DNA of 64,000 nt. Source: Streptomyces koelreuteriae. GTDB taxonomy: Bacteria; Actinomycetota; Actinomycetes; Streptomycetales; Streptomycetaceae. The position numbers and the translations under genes are program-made. The notes beneath the pieces were generated by a model that had not been told where the DNA came from, ran no database searches, and saw nothing but the letters and a program-made list of their open reading frames with translations. Location of the stretch: contig NZ_CP075896.1 in the NCBI RefSeq assembly GCF_018604545.1, positions 4,588,001 to 4,652,000 of the forward strand, written 5' to 3'. How positions within the stretch are numbered: the first letter of the stretch is position 1; each line of letters starts with the position of its first letter. Below, in pieces: positions 49,357 to 58,978 of the stretch.

Positions 49357-50286
49357 GTGAGCGCAGCGACAACGCGAAGCCGCACCCCTGACCGTCTGTG
49401 CGCCGAGGCCGTCGACCTCGCGCGTGCCGCAGCCGAGGAGGCCGCGGCGCCAGGGATCGTCGGCGAGCACGTGGGGACGGTCTCCGAGGGGGACCGCGTT
49501 GTCACGCACTTCTTCGAGTGCCGGGAGCTCGGATACCGGGGCTGGCGGTGGGCCGTGACGGTGGCCCGGGCGTCCCGGGCGAAGATCGTCACGGTGGACG
49601 AGGCGGCGCTGCTGCCCGGCCCGGACGCGGTGCTCGCGCCCGAGTGGGTGCCGTGGAGCGAGCGGCTGCGCCCCGGCGACATGGGCCCGGGCGACCTGCT
49701 CCCCACGGACGCCGAGGACCTCCGTCTGGAGCCCGGCTACTCCGGCGAGGACGAGCCCGCGCCGAATTCCCCCGTGTCGCACGAGATGGCCGATCTGGTG
49801 GAGTCGGAGGACGCGGACGTCACCGCGGGACCCCCGTCCGGTTTCCTCCCGGCCATCCCCTCCCGCGGCTCCATCACCGGAGTGGCGGAGGAACTCGGCA
49901 TGCGTCGGGCCCGCGTCCTGTCCCGCTACGGCCTGTACACCGCGGCCGACCGCTGGGAGGAGGCGTTCGGCCCCAAGACCCCCATGGCCCAGTCGGCCCC
50001 GGCGGCCTGCGTCACCTGCGGCTTCCTCGCCCCCATCGGCGGCTCCCTCGGCCAGGCCTTCGGTGTCTGCGCCAACGAGTTCTCCCCGGCTGACGGCCGC
50101 CTCGTCTCCCTCACCTACGGCTGCGGCGGCCACTCCGAGGCCGCGGTCATGCCCCGCCCCCCGCAGCCGCCCTCCCCGGTCATCGACGAGACCCGCGTCG
50201 ACCCCTTCCCCCTGCGCCCGGCGCCGGACTCGGGCTCGGTCGAGGCCGCGGCGGACGAGAACACGGAGGAACTGGGCCACTCGTAG
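49357..50286 (+). CDS. DUF3027 protein
   Basis: A 309-residue actinobacterial protein. The front half (ARAAAEEAAAPGIVGEHVG...FFECRELGYRGWRWAVTVARASRAKIVTVDEAALLPG) is the DUF3027 core. A helix-turn-helix-like SITGVAEELGMRRARVLSRYGLYTAADRW follows, then a zinc-like CVTCGFLAPIGG..CANEFSPADG..GCGGHSEA cluster. Likely a DNA-associated or regulatory protein; no experiment known to me assigns it. The GTG at 49357 follows AGAGAAGCGATACCT. It is divergent from the MFS gene, with 223 bp of promoter space. Confidence 0.88.
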   Translation: MSAATTRSRTPDRLCAEAVDLARAAAEEAAAPGIVGEHVGTVSEGDRVVTHFFECRELGYRGWRWAVTVARASRAKIVTVDEAALLPGPDAVLAPEWVPWSERLRPGDMGPGDLLPTDAEDLRLEPGYSGEDEPAPNSPVSHEMADLVESEDADVTAGPPSGFLPAIPSRGSITGVAEELGMRRARVLSRYGLYTAADRWEEAFGPKTPMAQSAPAACVTCGFLAPIGGSLGQAFGVCANEFSPADGRLVSLTYGCGGHSEAAVMPRPPQPPSPVIDETRVDPFPLRPAPDSGSVEAAADENTEELGHS

Positions 50287-50313
50287 GCGTGTCCGAGCCC
50301 AAGCGCTGATCGG

Positions 50314-50740
50314 CTATTCGTCCTGCTCGTCCGAGAAGATCTGCTCGGCAGTGGGGGCGATCACGGCGTGCCGGTGCCAGCGGCGCAGGGTCTCGGGGTC
50401 ATCGCAGCTCACGATGCGCTCGCGGACCGCTTCGGGGACGTCGATGCCACGGACGTCCAGGACCTCCAGGACGTCTTCGGCGGCCCGCCGGGCCTCACCC
50501 TCGGCCCGGCCCTCGTCGCGGATTTCTTCCGAGATGTACGACTTGTAGAAGGAGAGGTCCACGGCCACCAGGTTCCTCCACTGTTCCGCGGCCGGGTGCG
50601 AGGTCTTTGCGGACCTCGGCCGGGTCGGTGAGTACGGGCATGTTGTGCGGACCCGCGACCAGGGGCCGCAGGGTGAGCAGGGGCCACTGGCGAGGGCCGA
50701 AGCTGACCGGGCGCGCCGCCCATTCCGAGCGGCTGGAGCC
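50314..50740 (-). pseudogene. Decayed Rpn/DUF4351-type nuclease-like gene
   Basis: Two frames on the minus strand carry parts of one protein family abundant in Streptomyces. One gives WPLLTLRPLVAGPHNMPVL then TDPAEVRKDL (to about 50610). The other gives VAVDLSFYKSYISEEIRDEG...EGEARRAAEDVLEVLDVRGI and ends ETLRRWHRHAV..IFSDEQDE at 50314. The nuclease core N-terminal to these is missing and a frameshift joins them, with an apparent internal deletion. It is a remnant between two intact housekeeping genes. Confidence 0.7.
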
Positions 50741-51029
50741 GGTACGCCCTCCGTCCACGGTTCCTGTGGGGGATGGGAATGCTTGCGGAATTGGATCATG
50801 CCTCCGGCACATGCCAAAGGGACTGTGGGCGAGCGTAGAAGCCAACTGCTCGCAGAAAGGCCCAAGTTGATGACATTCACTCGCGTGGGTGAGGGAGCCC
50901 GGGGTGTGTGACGCCATGGTCGGCCGGGACGACGAGTGGGGCGTCGCCGGTCATCGCCGGTGTCGGGCGGGGCACGCGGCCCGGTTGCCCAGGCGGTACC
51001 TTCGTCGTCAGCCGATGAGGAGAGACAAC

Positions 51030-54000
51030 GTGAGCAAGTTCGTGCGGCCCGCGCCCGAGGGCGCCGATCCCTTCGGCACGGCCCGCCTGCGCCGCGGCGT
51101 GCTGGACGCGTGGGCCACCAGCCCCGCCCGGTTCCGTGAGGACGCCAACGCCGAGGAGGACCTGGTCCTCGGCGGCTACCGGGACCGGCTCGTCGTCGAG
51201 CTCGCCCAGAACGCCGCCGACGCCGCCGCCCGGGCCGGAGTGCCGGGGCGGTTGCGGCTGACGCTCCGGGACGGGGTGCTCGTCGCCGCCAACACCGGGG
51301 CGCCCCTGGACGCGGCCGGTGTCGAGTCGCTGTCCACGCTGCGGGCGTCGGCGAAGCGGGAGAGCCAGGAGCAGGCCGTCGGACGCTTCGGCGTCGGCTT
51401 CGCCGCCGTCCTGTCGGTCACCGACGAGCCCGCCCTCATCGGCCGGCACGGCGGGGTGCGCTGGTCCCTCGCCGAGGCCCGGGGCCTGGCCGCCGACACC
51501 GCCCGCCACAGCCCCGGCCTCGGGGACGAGGTCCGGCGGCGTGACGGGCACGTACCGCTGCTGCGGCTGCCGTTCGCCGCCGAGGGCACCGCCCCCGCCC
51601 CGTACGACACCGCCGTCATCCTCCCGCTGCGCGACGACCCCGCCGCCGCTCTCGCCGAGCGGCTGCTGCACGCCGTGGACGACGCGCTGCTGCTCGCCCT
51701 CCCCGGCCTCGACGAGGTCGTGGTCGAGGTCAACGGGGAGAGCCCGAGGACCATCACCCGCCGTACCGACGGCGCCTTCACCGTCGTCGACGACTCCGAG
51801 GGCGGCGTCACCCATTGGCGCACCGCCGTCGCGCACGGCCCGCTCACGCCCGACCTGCTCGCGGACCGGCCCGTCGAGGAGCGGCTCCGGCCGCGGTGGT
51901 CCGTCACCTGGGCCGTGCCCGTCGACAGCGACGGCAGCCCGGCCCGGCCCCGCACCAGTCCGGTCGTGCACGCGCCCACGCCCAGCGACGAGCCGCTCGG
52001 TGTCCCGGCGCTGCTCATCGCCTCGTTCCCGCTGGACTCCACCCGCCGGCACGCCGCCCCCGGGCCGCTGACCGACTTCCTCGTCCAGCGCGCGGCCGAC
52101 GCGTACGCCGAACTCCTCGGCGACTGGCGGCCCGTGACCACCGGGATCATCGGCCTGGTGCCCGGCCCGCTCGGCAAGGGCGAGCTGGACGGCGCCCTGC
52201 GCCAGGCGATCCTGGAGCGGCTCCCGCGCACCTCCTTCCTGCCGCCCGCCGCCGAGCCCCAGGAGCACGACGGCGACGACCTGCCCGACTCCCTGCGGCC
52301 CCGTGACGCCGAGATCGTCGAGGGCGCGGGCGCGGACACCGTGCGGGTCCTCGCCGAGGTGCTGCCCACCCTGCTGCCCGGCGGGCTGGAGCGGCGCGCG
52401 GAGCTGCGCACCCTGGGCGTCGCCCGTGTCCCGCTGACCGACGCCGTCGACCGGCTGGCCGGGCTGGAGAAGGACCCCGGCTGGTGGCGGCGCCTCTACG
52501 ACAGCCTCGCCGGGGTCGACCCCGACCGGCTCTCGGGCCTCCCGGTGCCGCTCGCGGACGGCCGTACGACCATCGGCCCCCGGCAGGTGCTCCTGCCCGG
52601 CGCGGAGGCCGCCGGTATCGACCCCGAGGTGCTGGCCCGGCTCGGCCTGAAGGTCGCCCACCCGGACGCCGCCCATCCGCTCCTGGAGAAGCTCGGCGCC
52701 CTGCCCGCCACCCCGCGTGCCGTCCTCACCACCCCGCAGGTCCGGGCCGCCGTCGCCGCGTCCCTGGACGACGAGGGCGGGGTGAACTGGGAAGAGGACA
52801 CCCTCGACGCCGACGAACTGGCCGACACCGTGCTCGCGCTGGTCCGGGACGCCGGACTGGAGCCCGGCGACGAGCCCTGGCTGGGCGCCCTCGCCCTGCC
52901 CGACGAGGACGGCGAACCGGCCCCCGCCTGCGAACTCGTCTTCCCCGGCGGCCCGTTCGCCCAGGTGATGCGCGAGGGCGAACTCGCCGCCGTGGACGCG
53001 GAGCTGGCCGGCCGGTGGGGCGAGCAGCCGCTCGCCGCCTGCGGGGTCCTGGTGAACTTCGCGCTGGTCCGCGCCACCGACGTCGTCCTCGACCCGGACG
53101 AACTGGAGCCCCGCGAGGGCGACTTCGCCGAGCCCGACGACGCGGGTCTGCTGGACGCCGTCGACGTGTGGTGCGAGGACATCCTCGACCGTTTCCCCGA
53201 CAGCCCGGTCCCGCCGGTCGCCACGGAGATCATCGCCGTACGGGACCTGGACCTGGTCGACGAGGACAAGTGGGCCCAGGCCCTCGCCCTGCTGTCGCAG
53301 CCGCCCTACCGGGACGCCATCGTCGAGCCCGTGCGGATCCTGCTGCACGACGGGACCCACGAGGTCGTACGCCCGTACGCGGCGTGGTGGCTGCGCGGGA
53401 ACCCGGTGCTCGACGGCCGCCGCCCGGCCGGACTGCGCGCCGCCGGCGGGGACCCGCTCCTGCGCGGTCTCTACGAGGAGGCCGACGCCACCGGCTTTGA
53501 AGACGAACAGGTGCTGCGCGCGCTCGGGGTCCGCACGTCCGTCACCGCGCTGCTGGACGAGCCCGGCGGGGCCGCCGAACTGCTCGACCGGCTCGCCGAG
53601 CCCGAGCGCGAGGTGGCGGACGCCCAACTGCACGCCCTGTACGGGGCCCTGGCGGATCTCGACCCCGAGCAGGTGACCCTGCCGGACGAGCTGCGCGCGG
53701 TCGTCGACGGCCGGGTGGAGGTCGTGGACGCGGCCGACGCCGTGGTCGTCGACTCGCCCGACCTGCTCCCCTTCACCTCGGGCGTCCCCCTGCTCCCGGT
53801 CCGCCCCGCCCGGGCCGCCGAACTGTCCGAACTGTTCCAGGTGCGGCGCCTGAGCGAGTCCGTCACCGGGCAGGTCGGTTCCGGGGGCGTCGAGCACGAC
53901 GTACCGGACCCGGTACGGGTCCTGCTCGGCCGGCAGACCCCCTCCTCCTACGTCGAACACGAGGAACTCGTCGTCGACGACGTGGAGATCGACTGGCGCC

Positions 54001-54158
54001 TCACCAACGACGGCACCCTCCACGCCGCCACCCTCGAGGGCGTCGCCGCGGGCCTGGCCTGGGCGGCGGGCCAGTGGCCGCGACGCTTCGAGGTGGCGGC
54101 ACTCCTGGAGGATCCGTCGCGGACGGAGGAGCTGGAGCGGGATCGGTGGTTCGACTGA
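51030..54158 (+). CDS. Sacsin/Hsp90-like GHKL ATPase protein
   Basis: A 1042-residue protein with an N-terminal sacsin/Hsp90-type ATPase domain: the N-box VVELAQNAADAAARAG (Glu57, Asn61) and the G-box GRFGVGFAAVLS (118-129). The intervening D-x-G box reads VAANTGAPL, with the usual Asp replaced, so nucleotide contact may differ. The remaining ~800 residues are acidic, helical and without catalytic signature. Such proteins are often labelled molecular chaperone Hsp90 in streptomycetes, but lack Hsp90 middle and C-terminal domains. The GTG at 51030 follows GAGGAGAG. Monocistronic. Confidence 0.88.
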   Translation: MSKFVRPAPEGADPFGTARLRRGVLDAWATSPARFREDANAEEDLVLGGYRDRLVVELAQNAADAAARAGVPGRLRLTLRDGVLVAANTGAPLDAAGVESLSTLRASAKRESQEQAVGRFGVGFAAVLSVTDEPALIGRHGGVRWSLAEARGLAADTARHSPGLGDEVRRRDGHVPLLRLPFAAEGTAPAPYDTAVILPLRDDPAAALAERLLHAVDDALLLALPGLDEVVVEVNGESPRTITRRTDGAFTVVDDSEGGVTHWRTAVAHGPLTPDLLADRPVEERLRPRWSVTWAVPVDSDGSPARPRTSPVVHAPTPSDEPLGVPALLIASFPLDSTRRHAAPGPLTDFLVQRAADAYAELLGDWRPVTTGIIGLVPGPLGKGELDGALRQAILERLPRTSFLPPAAEPQEHDGDDLPDSLRPRDAEIVEGAGADTVRVLAEVLPTLLPGGLERRAELRTLGVARVPLTDAVDRLAGLEKDPGWWRRLYDSLAGVDPDRLSGLPVPLADGRTTIGPRQVLLPGAEAAGIDPEVLARLGLKVAHPDAAHPLLEKLGALPATPRAVLTTPQVRAAVAASLDDEGGVNWEEDTLDADELADTVLALVRDAGLEPGDEPWLGALALPDEDGEPAPACELVFPGGPFAQVMREGELAAVDAELAGRWGEQPLAACGVLVNFALVRATDVVLDPDELEPREGDFAEPDDAGLLDAVDVWCEDILDRFPDSPVPPVATEIIAVRDLDLVDEDKWAQALALLSQPPYRDAIVEPVRILLHDGTHEVVRPYAAWWLRGNPVLDGRRPAGLRAAGGDPLLRGLYEEADATGFEDEQVLRALGVRTSVTALLDEPGGAAELLDRLAEPEREVADAQLHALYGALADLDPEQVTLPDELRAVVDGRVEVVDAADAVVVDSPDLLPFTSGVPLLPVRPARAAELSELFQVRRLSESVTGQVGSGGVEHDVPDPVRVLLGRQTPSSYVEHEELVVDDVEIDWRLTNDGTLHAATLEGVAAGLAWAAGQWPRRFEVAALLEDPSRTEELERDRWFD

Positions 54159-54203
54159 GGCTCAGAGGGTGAGTCCCGGAGGAGCAGGGCGTCCCGGCGA
54201 CCG

Positions 54204-54230
54204 GTGAAAACTTCCGCACATATTTTTCAC
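54204..54230. promoter_or_regulatory. Inverted repeat GTGAAAA-N13-TTTTCAC
   Basis: An AT-rich dyad (7-bp perfect arms) stands out in the gap between the sacsin-like gene and the secreted-protein gene, about 120 bp before the latter. A repressor site is possible. Confidence 0.4.
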
Positions 54231-54351
54231 TCGTCGTACAACCATGCGCACCCGTCACGTATCTGATCACGTGAGTCAACAGACTCCACGATCACTTGGG
54301 CCCCCTGGAGCCGACGACGAGCGCCGGGGCCCCTCTCCACCTGGAGAACGC

Positions 54352-55260
54352 ATGCGTATCCGAGCCACCGTGGCCGCCGTCACCGGCGCCCTGGCCCTTT
54401 CCGCCTTCGCCGTGCCGGCCGCGCAGGCCGCCGAGCCGAAGGTTCCCGCGGACATCGCCGCCGCCAGCGAGGTCGTTCACGCCGACTCCGGCCGGTCGGC
54501 CTTCGCCGGCGCCGTGGAGGGCGAGCCGTACGCCCTGAACGCGACCTTCTCCTCCGTCAAGGTCAACAACGGCAAGAACATCTCCGTCGGCACCACCAAC
54601 CTGGTGAAGGTGCCCGTCTCCTTCAAGCTGACGCACGGCGCGGACGTCGACATCCACGCCGACGACTTCTTCGCGGGCATCGAGCTGTACCGCGGCGCCT
54701 CCTTCGAGGAGTCGGCCTTCTTCTTCGACAGCAACGACGCGAGCTGCACGGACTCCTCCGCGACCGTCGCCAACTGCAAGGCCACCGTCGAGATCGACCC
54801 GTTCGCGCTGCTGAACGAGGACGCCGGCTCCTGGAAGGCCGCGGGCTTCGCGGTCGCCTTCAACGGCGAGAACCCGGACGAGCCGAACCTGGACAAGGTC
54901 GGCGTCGCGGTGACGGACCCGACCAACTCCTTCAAGCTGCAGCGCTTCTCCAAGCTGACGGTCAACGCCTCGCCGGAGCCGGTGAAGAAGGGCAAGACCA
55001 TCACGGTCACCGGCAAGCTGTCCCGCGCCAACTGGGACGACAACAAGTACCACGGCTACACCAACCAGTCGGTGAAGCTGCAGTTCCGTAAGAAGAACTC
55101 CGACACCTACACCACGGTGAAGACCATCAAGTCGAACTCCACTGGTGAGCTGAAGACCACGGTCAAGGCCTCCGTGGACGGCTACTTCCGCTACTCCTTC
55201 GCGGGCACGACGACCACCCCGGCGGTCAACGCCGCGGGTGACTTCGTCGACGTCCAGTAA
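54352..55260 (+). CDS. Secreted Ig-like-domain protein
   Basis: A 302-residue exported protein. A clear signal peptide (MRIRATVAAVTGALALSAFAV, cleavage after AQA) precedes an acidic beta-rich region with one apparent disulfide (ASCTDSSATVANCKAT). Near residue 205 begins a strand-rich Ig/Big-like domain (KLTVNASPEPVKKGKTITVTGKLSRANWDDNKYHGY..VKLQFRKKNSDTYTTVKTI), ending FVDVQ. Lys/Asn codons are more frequent than in neighbouring genes, as is usual for secreted beta proteins here. No enzyme motif. The ATG at 54352 follows GGAG. It is convergent with the P-type ATPase gene. Confidence 0.87.
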   Translation: MRIRATVAAVTGALALSAFAVPAAQAAEPKVPADIAAASEVVHADSGRSAFAGAVEGEPYALNATFSSVKVNNGKNISVGTTNLVKVPVSFKLTHGADVDIHADDFFAGIELYRGASFEESAFFFDSNDASCTDSSATVANCKATVEIDPFALLNEDAGSWKAAGFAVAFNGENPDEPNLDKVGVAVTDPTNSFKLQRFSKLTVNASPEPVKKGKTITVTGKLSRANWDDNKYHGYTNQSVKLQFRKKNSDTYTTVKTIKSNSTGELKTTVKASVDGYFRYSFAGTTTTPAVNAAGDFVDVQ

Positions 55261-55282
55261 GCACGCGCCCCGAAGCCGAGCG

Positions 55283-57676
55283 CTAAGCGGGAAAGCGGCG
55301 GTCCACCCACCTCCACGTGAGTTCCAGGGTGGCCGCCGCAACCGTCGCGATGCCGACCGCGATCCACGGCATCGTCATGCCGACCAGCTTCAGCGCGAAG
55401 AAGTGCTGGAGCCACGGCACCACCAGGACCAGCAGGAACGCCCCGGCCATCGAAGCCACCAGGGCGACGCGCCACCAGGTGTAGGGGCGGGCGATGATCG
55501 CCAGGACCCACATCGAGATCAGGAAGAGCGTCAGCGTCGCCGCGCTGGTCTCCGCGTCCAGCGCACCCGCGCCCGTGTAGTGCTCCCGGGCGATCAGATA
55601 CGTCGCGAAGGTCGCCACCGCGGCCACCACCCCGCCCGGGATCGAATACCGCATGACCCGCCGTACGAAGTTCGGCTTCGCCCGCTCCTTGTTGGGCGCG
55701 AGCGCGAGGAAGAACGCCGGGACGCCGATCGTCAGCGTCGAGAGCAGGGTCAGGTGGCGTGGCAGGAACGGGTACTCGACCTGTGAGCAGACCACCAGGA
55801 CGGCCAGCAGCACCGAGTACACCGTCTTGACGAGGAACAGCGTCGCCACACGCGTGATGTTGCCGATCACCCGGCGCCCCTCGGCCACCACCGACGGCAG
55901 CGTCGCGAAACTGTTGTTCAGCAGCACGATCTGCGCCACCGCCCGGGTCGCCTCCGAGCCGGAGCCCATCGCCACCCCGATGTCGGCGTCCTTCAGGGCG
56001 AGGACGTCGTTCACCCCGTCGCCCGTCATCGCGACCGTGTGCCCACGGGACTGCAGCGCGCCCACCATGGTCCGCTTCTGCTGCGGGGTGACCCGCCCGA
56101 ACACCGTGTTGTCGTCGAGGGCCCGGGCCATGCCGTCGTCGTCGGCGGGCAGCCGCCGGGCGTCCACGGTCGTGCCGGACAGCCCGAGCTTGGAGGCGAC
56201 CGCACCGACCGACACCGCGTTGTCGCCCGAGATGACCTTGGCCCGGACGTTCTGGTCGGCGAAGTAGCGCAGGGTGTCCGCCGCGTCCGGGCGCAGCCGC
56301 TGCTCCAGGACGACCAGGGCGGTGGACTTCGCGCCCTCGGTCACGTCGGTGTCGTCGAGGTCCCGTTCTACCCGGGCGAGCAGCAGCACCCGTAGGCCCT
56401 GCTCGTTCAGCCGCCCGGTCTCGGCCAGGGCGGGGTCGTCGTCGGGCAGCAGGACGTCCGGCGCGCCCAGCAGCCAGGTGCTCGTCTCGCCGCCGGTCTC
56501 GGCGAACGCGGCGCCGCTGTACTTGCGCGCCGAGGAGAAGGGCAGCGCCTGGGTGCAGCGCCAGCGCTCGCCGTCCGGGTAGGCGTCGATGATCGCCTTC
56601 AGGGAGGCGTTCGGGCGCGGGTCCGACTCGCCGAGGGCGGCCAGGACCTGTCGTACGTACGCCTCGTCGGCGTCCCGCAGCGGCCGCAGCTCCGTGACGT
56701 CCATGCCGCCCTCGGTGAGGGTGCCGGTCTTGTCCAGGCAGACGGTGTCGACCCGGGCCAGCCCCTCGATCGCGGGCAGCTCCTGGACCAGGCACTGCTT
56801 GCGGCCGAGGCGGATCACGCCGATGGCGAAGGCCACGGAGGTCAGCAGGACCAGGCCCTCGGGGACCATCGGGACGATGCCGCCGACCGTGCGGGCCACG
56901 GAGTCGTCGAAGGCGTTCTCCTTCACGAACAGCTGGCTGATGATCAGGCCGATCGCGGTCGGGACCATCATCCACGTCACGTACTTGAGGATCGTGGAGA
57001 TGCCGGAGCGCAGCTCGGACTGGACGAGGGTGAAACGCGAGGCCTCCTCGGCCAGCTGGGCGGCGTACGCCTCCCGCCCGACCTTCGTCGCCTGGAACGC
57101 CCCGCCGCCCGCGACCACGAAACTCCCCGACATCACCTGGTCGCCGGGGCTCTTGACCACCGGGTCGGCCTCACCGGTGAGCAGCGACTCGTCGATCTCC
57201 AGGCCGTCGGCCTCGACGCACACGCCGTCGACCACGACCTTGTCGCCCGGGCCGATCTCGATCAGGTCGTCCAGCACGATCTCGGACGTGCTGACCTGCG
57301 TGGCGTCCCCGTCCCGGCGGACGGTGGGCCGCACCTCGCCGATCAGCGCGAGGGAGTCCAGCGTCTTCTTCGCCCGCCACTCCTGGACGATCCCGATGCC
57401 GGTGTTGGCGAGGATCACGAAGCCGAACAGGCTGTCCTGGATCGGCGCCACGACCAGCATGATCAGCCACAGGATGCCGATGATCGCGTTGAAGCGGGTG
57501 AAGACGTTCGCGCGGACGATGTCGACGGTGGAGCGGCTGCTGCGCACGGGTACGTCGTTGACCTGGCCGCGCGCCACGCGCTCGGCGACCTGAGCACCGG
57601 TCAGGCCGGTCACCGGGGAGGTGACCTGTGCCGGTCGTGCGGAGTCGAGCCGGGCACCCGCGTCGAGATGCGTCAT
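55283..57676 (-). CDS. CtpE-like P-type cation ATPase
   Basis: A 797-residue P-type ATPase. Actuator LLTGEADPV (166-174), ion-site helix IVPMVPEGLVLLTS (PEGL 272-275) and phosphorylation motif CLDKTGTLTEGG with Asp315 are intact, as are GDGVNDVLALKDADIGVAMG and the hinge TQQKRTMVG-like PQQKRTMVGAL. The PEGL form and the absence of N-terminal metal domains match the actinobacterial CtpE group, linked to Ca2+ uptake in mycobacteria. The ATG at 57676 starts it. No regulator or partner gene adjoins. Confidence 0.93.
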   Translation of the reverse strand: MTHLDAGARLDSARPAQVTSPVTGLTGAQVAERVARGQVNDVPVRSSRSTVDIVRANVFTRFNAIIGILWLIMLVVAPIQDSLFGFVILANTGIGIVQEWRAKKTLDSLALIGEVRPTVRRDGDATQVSTSEIVLDDLIEIGPGDKVVVDGVCVEADGLEIDESLLTGEADPVVKSPGDQVMSGSFVVAGGGAFQATKVGREAYAAQLAEEASRFTLVQSELRSGISTILKYVTWMMVPTAIGLIISQLFVKENAFDDSVARTVGGIVPMVPEGLVLLTSVAFAIGVIRLGRKQCLVQELPAIEGLARVDTVCLDKTGTLTEGGMDVTELRPLRDADEAYVRQVLAALGESDPRPNASLKAIIDAYPDGERWRCTQALPFSSARKYSGAAFAETGGETSTWLLGAPDVLLPDDDPALAETGRLNEQGLRVLLLARVERDLDDTDVTEGAKSTALVVLEQRLRPDAADTLRYFADQNVRAKVISGDNAVSVGAVASKLGLSGTTVDARRLPADDDGMARALDDNTVFGRVTPQQKRTMVGALQSRGHTVAMTGDGVNDVLALKDADIGVAMGSGSEATRAVAQIVLLNNSFATLPSVVAEGRRVIGNITRVATLFLVKTVYSVLLAVLVVCSQVEYPFLPRHLTLLSTLTIGVPAFFLALAPNKERAKPNFVRRVMRYSIPGGVVAAVATFATYLIAREHYTGAGALDAETSAATLTLFLISMWVLAIIARPYTWWRVALVASMAGAFLLVLVVPWLQHFFALKLVGMTMPWIAVGIATVAAATLELTWRWVDRRFPA

Positions 57677-57809
57677 GCATTCGACGGTACGTGCGGATTT
57701 GCCGCTTCACCTGCTGAATGTGGGGAAGATCCGACCTGGGGAGGAGGGGTGTCGTGCCCTGGTCGTACGGCAGTTGTACGCCGTCGGACCCTGGTGCCGC
57801 GCCGTCGCG

Positions 57810-58661
57810 TCAGCCCGCTCGGCGGGCGGTGAGCAGGAGGTACTCCCACTCCAGGATCGTGCCGTCCGGGCCCGTTCCCAGGTCGCCGTCGCGGCCGAGG
57901 TCCACCAGGGCACGGTCCAGGGCGGCGACGCGGTCGGGGTCGTCGGCGATGTTCTTGTAGACGGTGATCGTCGGGCCGTAGCGCTCCTTGAAGTAGTCCC
58001 GGAAGGCCTCGGGTGTGGCGAAGTGGTCGACCCTGGCGGTGCCGCGTTCGGTGTGGACGTCCGTGACCCGGTCGCGGTCGCCGAGGAGGGCGCGTACGTG
58101 GTTCACGTCTCCCCAGAGCGGGGGCGGCTGGGCGCCGGGTGGGGGCGGGGGCGCGTACGGCTTCATCGCGGCGAACATCCGGCCGATGAAACCTTGGGGG
58201 GTCCAGCTCAGGAGGCCGATGGTGCCGCCCGGCCGGCAGACGCGGACCAGTTCGTCGGCGGCCTGCTGGTGGTGCGGGGCGAACATGACGCCTACGCAGG
58301 ACAGCACGGTGTCGAACGCCGCGTCGGCGAAGGGCAGGTCCTCGGCGTCGGCCTCCTGCCAGGTGAGGTCCGCGCCCTGCTTCTCGGCCGCGAGGCGGCC
58401 CGCTCCGAACAGTTCCGGGGTCAGGTCGGAGGCGATGACGTCCGCGCCGGCCAGGGCCGCGGGGATCGCGGCGTTGCCGCTGCCGGCGCCGACGTCCAGT
58501 ACGCGTTGGCCGGGGTGTACCCCGCATGCCTCGACCAGGACCGCTCCCAGGCCGGGGATGACCTCGGCGGCGAGGGACGGGTAGTCGCCCTGGGCCCACA
58601 TCGCGCGGTGCTTGGCCTTCAGGGTCCGGTCGGTCGCTGTCGCGCTGTCCTGCGTCGTCAT
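57810..58661 (-). CDS. Class I SAM-dependent methyltransferase
   Basis: A 283-residue methyltransferase. SAM-binding motif I is VLDVGAGSGNAAIPAAL, motif II DVIASDLTPELF with the ribose-binding Asp, then DAEDLPFADAAFDTVLSCVGVMF and CRPGGTIGLLSW. The C-terminal acceptor region (FYRD-like FRDYFKERYGPTI) is UbiE/COQ5-like but not diagnostic; the substrate is unknown. The ATG at 58661 follows GAGGAG by eight bases and is preferred over a GTG five codons upstream. Confidence 0.92.
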   Translation of the reverse strand: MTTQDSATATDRTLKAKHRAMWAQGDYPSLAAEVIPGLGAVLVEACGVHPGQRVLDVGAGSGNAAIPAALAGADVIASDLTPELFGAGRLAAEKQGADLTWQEADAEDLPFADAAFDTVLSCVGVMFAPHHQQAADELVRVCRPGGTIGLLSWTPQGFIGRMFAAMKPYAPPPPPGAQPPPLWGDVNHVRALLGDRDRVTDVHTERGTARVDHFATPEAFRDYFKERYGPTITVYKNIADDPDRVAALDRALVDLGRDGDLGTGPDGTILEWEYLLLTARRAG

Positions 58662-58978
58662 GGCTGCGCTCCTCACCGCGGGGCCGGGCGTTCGCCGCCT
58701 CCTCTTGAGCGTAGGGAGGGGGTGGCGGCGTGTCCTGTCGGAGGAGGCTGGGGCCCCGTGCCTGCGGCGGCCTGTGCGGCTTTGGTGGGGGTGCGCGTCC
58801 GCGCCTACGCCGTGGGTGGTGGGTCGGGGCCGCGTCGGGGGTGTCCGTCCTCGGAACGGCGCGATGGGGTCGGGGACCGATTAGCTGTTCGTTGACGCGC
58901 CAACCGCTGCGGGCGGACACCCCCCGACACGTCCCCTGCTCGCCGTGCGCGGGTGCGGGCCCGTCCCGGCTGGCCCTT
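58662..58978. other. 317-bp gap without a gene; contains a long inverted repeat
   Basis: No frame here shows a ribosome site plus plausible protein. GTCGGGGGTGTCCG (58834-58847) pairs with CGGACACCCCCCGAC (58914-58928) across 66 bp, one base bulged. The loop includes the AT-rich spot GATTAGCTGTTCGTTGAC. It may be a transcription-stopping or regulatory structure between two minus-strand genes. Confidence 0.5.

Noticed and set aside
50877..54023. Open frame of over 1000 codons antisense to the sacsin-like gene
   Set aside because: It is the mirror of GC-biased codons: stops are rare on the complement of high-GC genes. The product is Gly/Arg/Val-rich without domains, and the plus-strand gene has a ribosome site and GHKL motifs.
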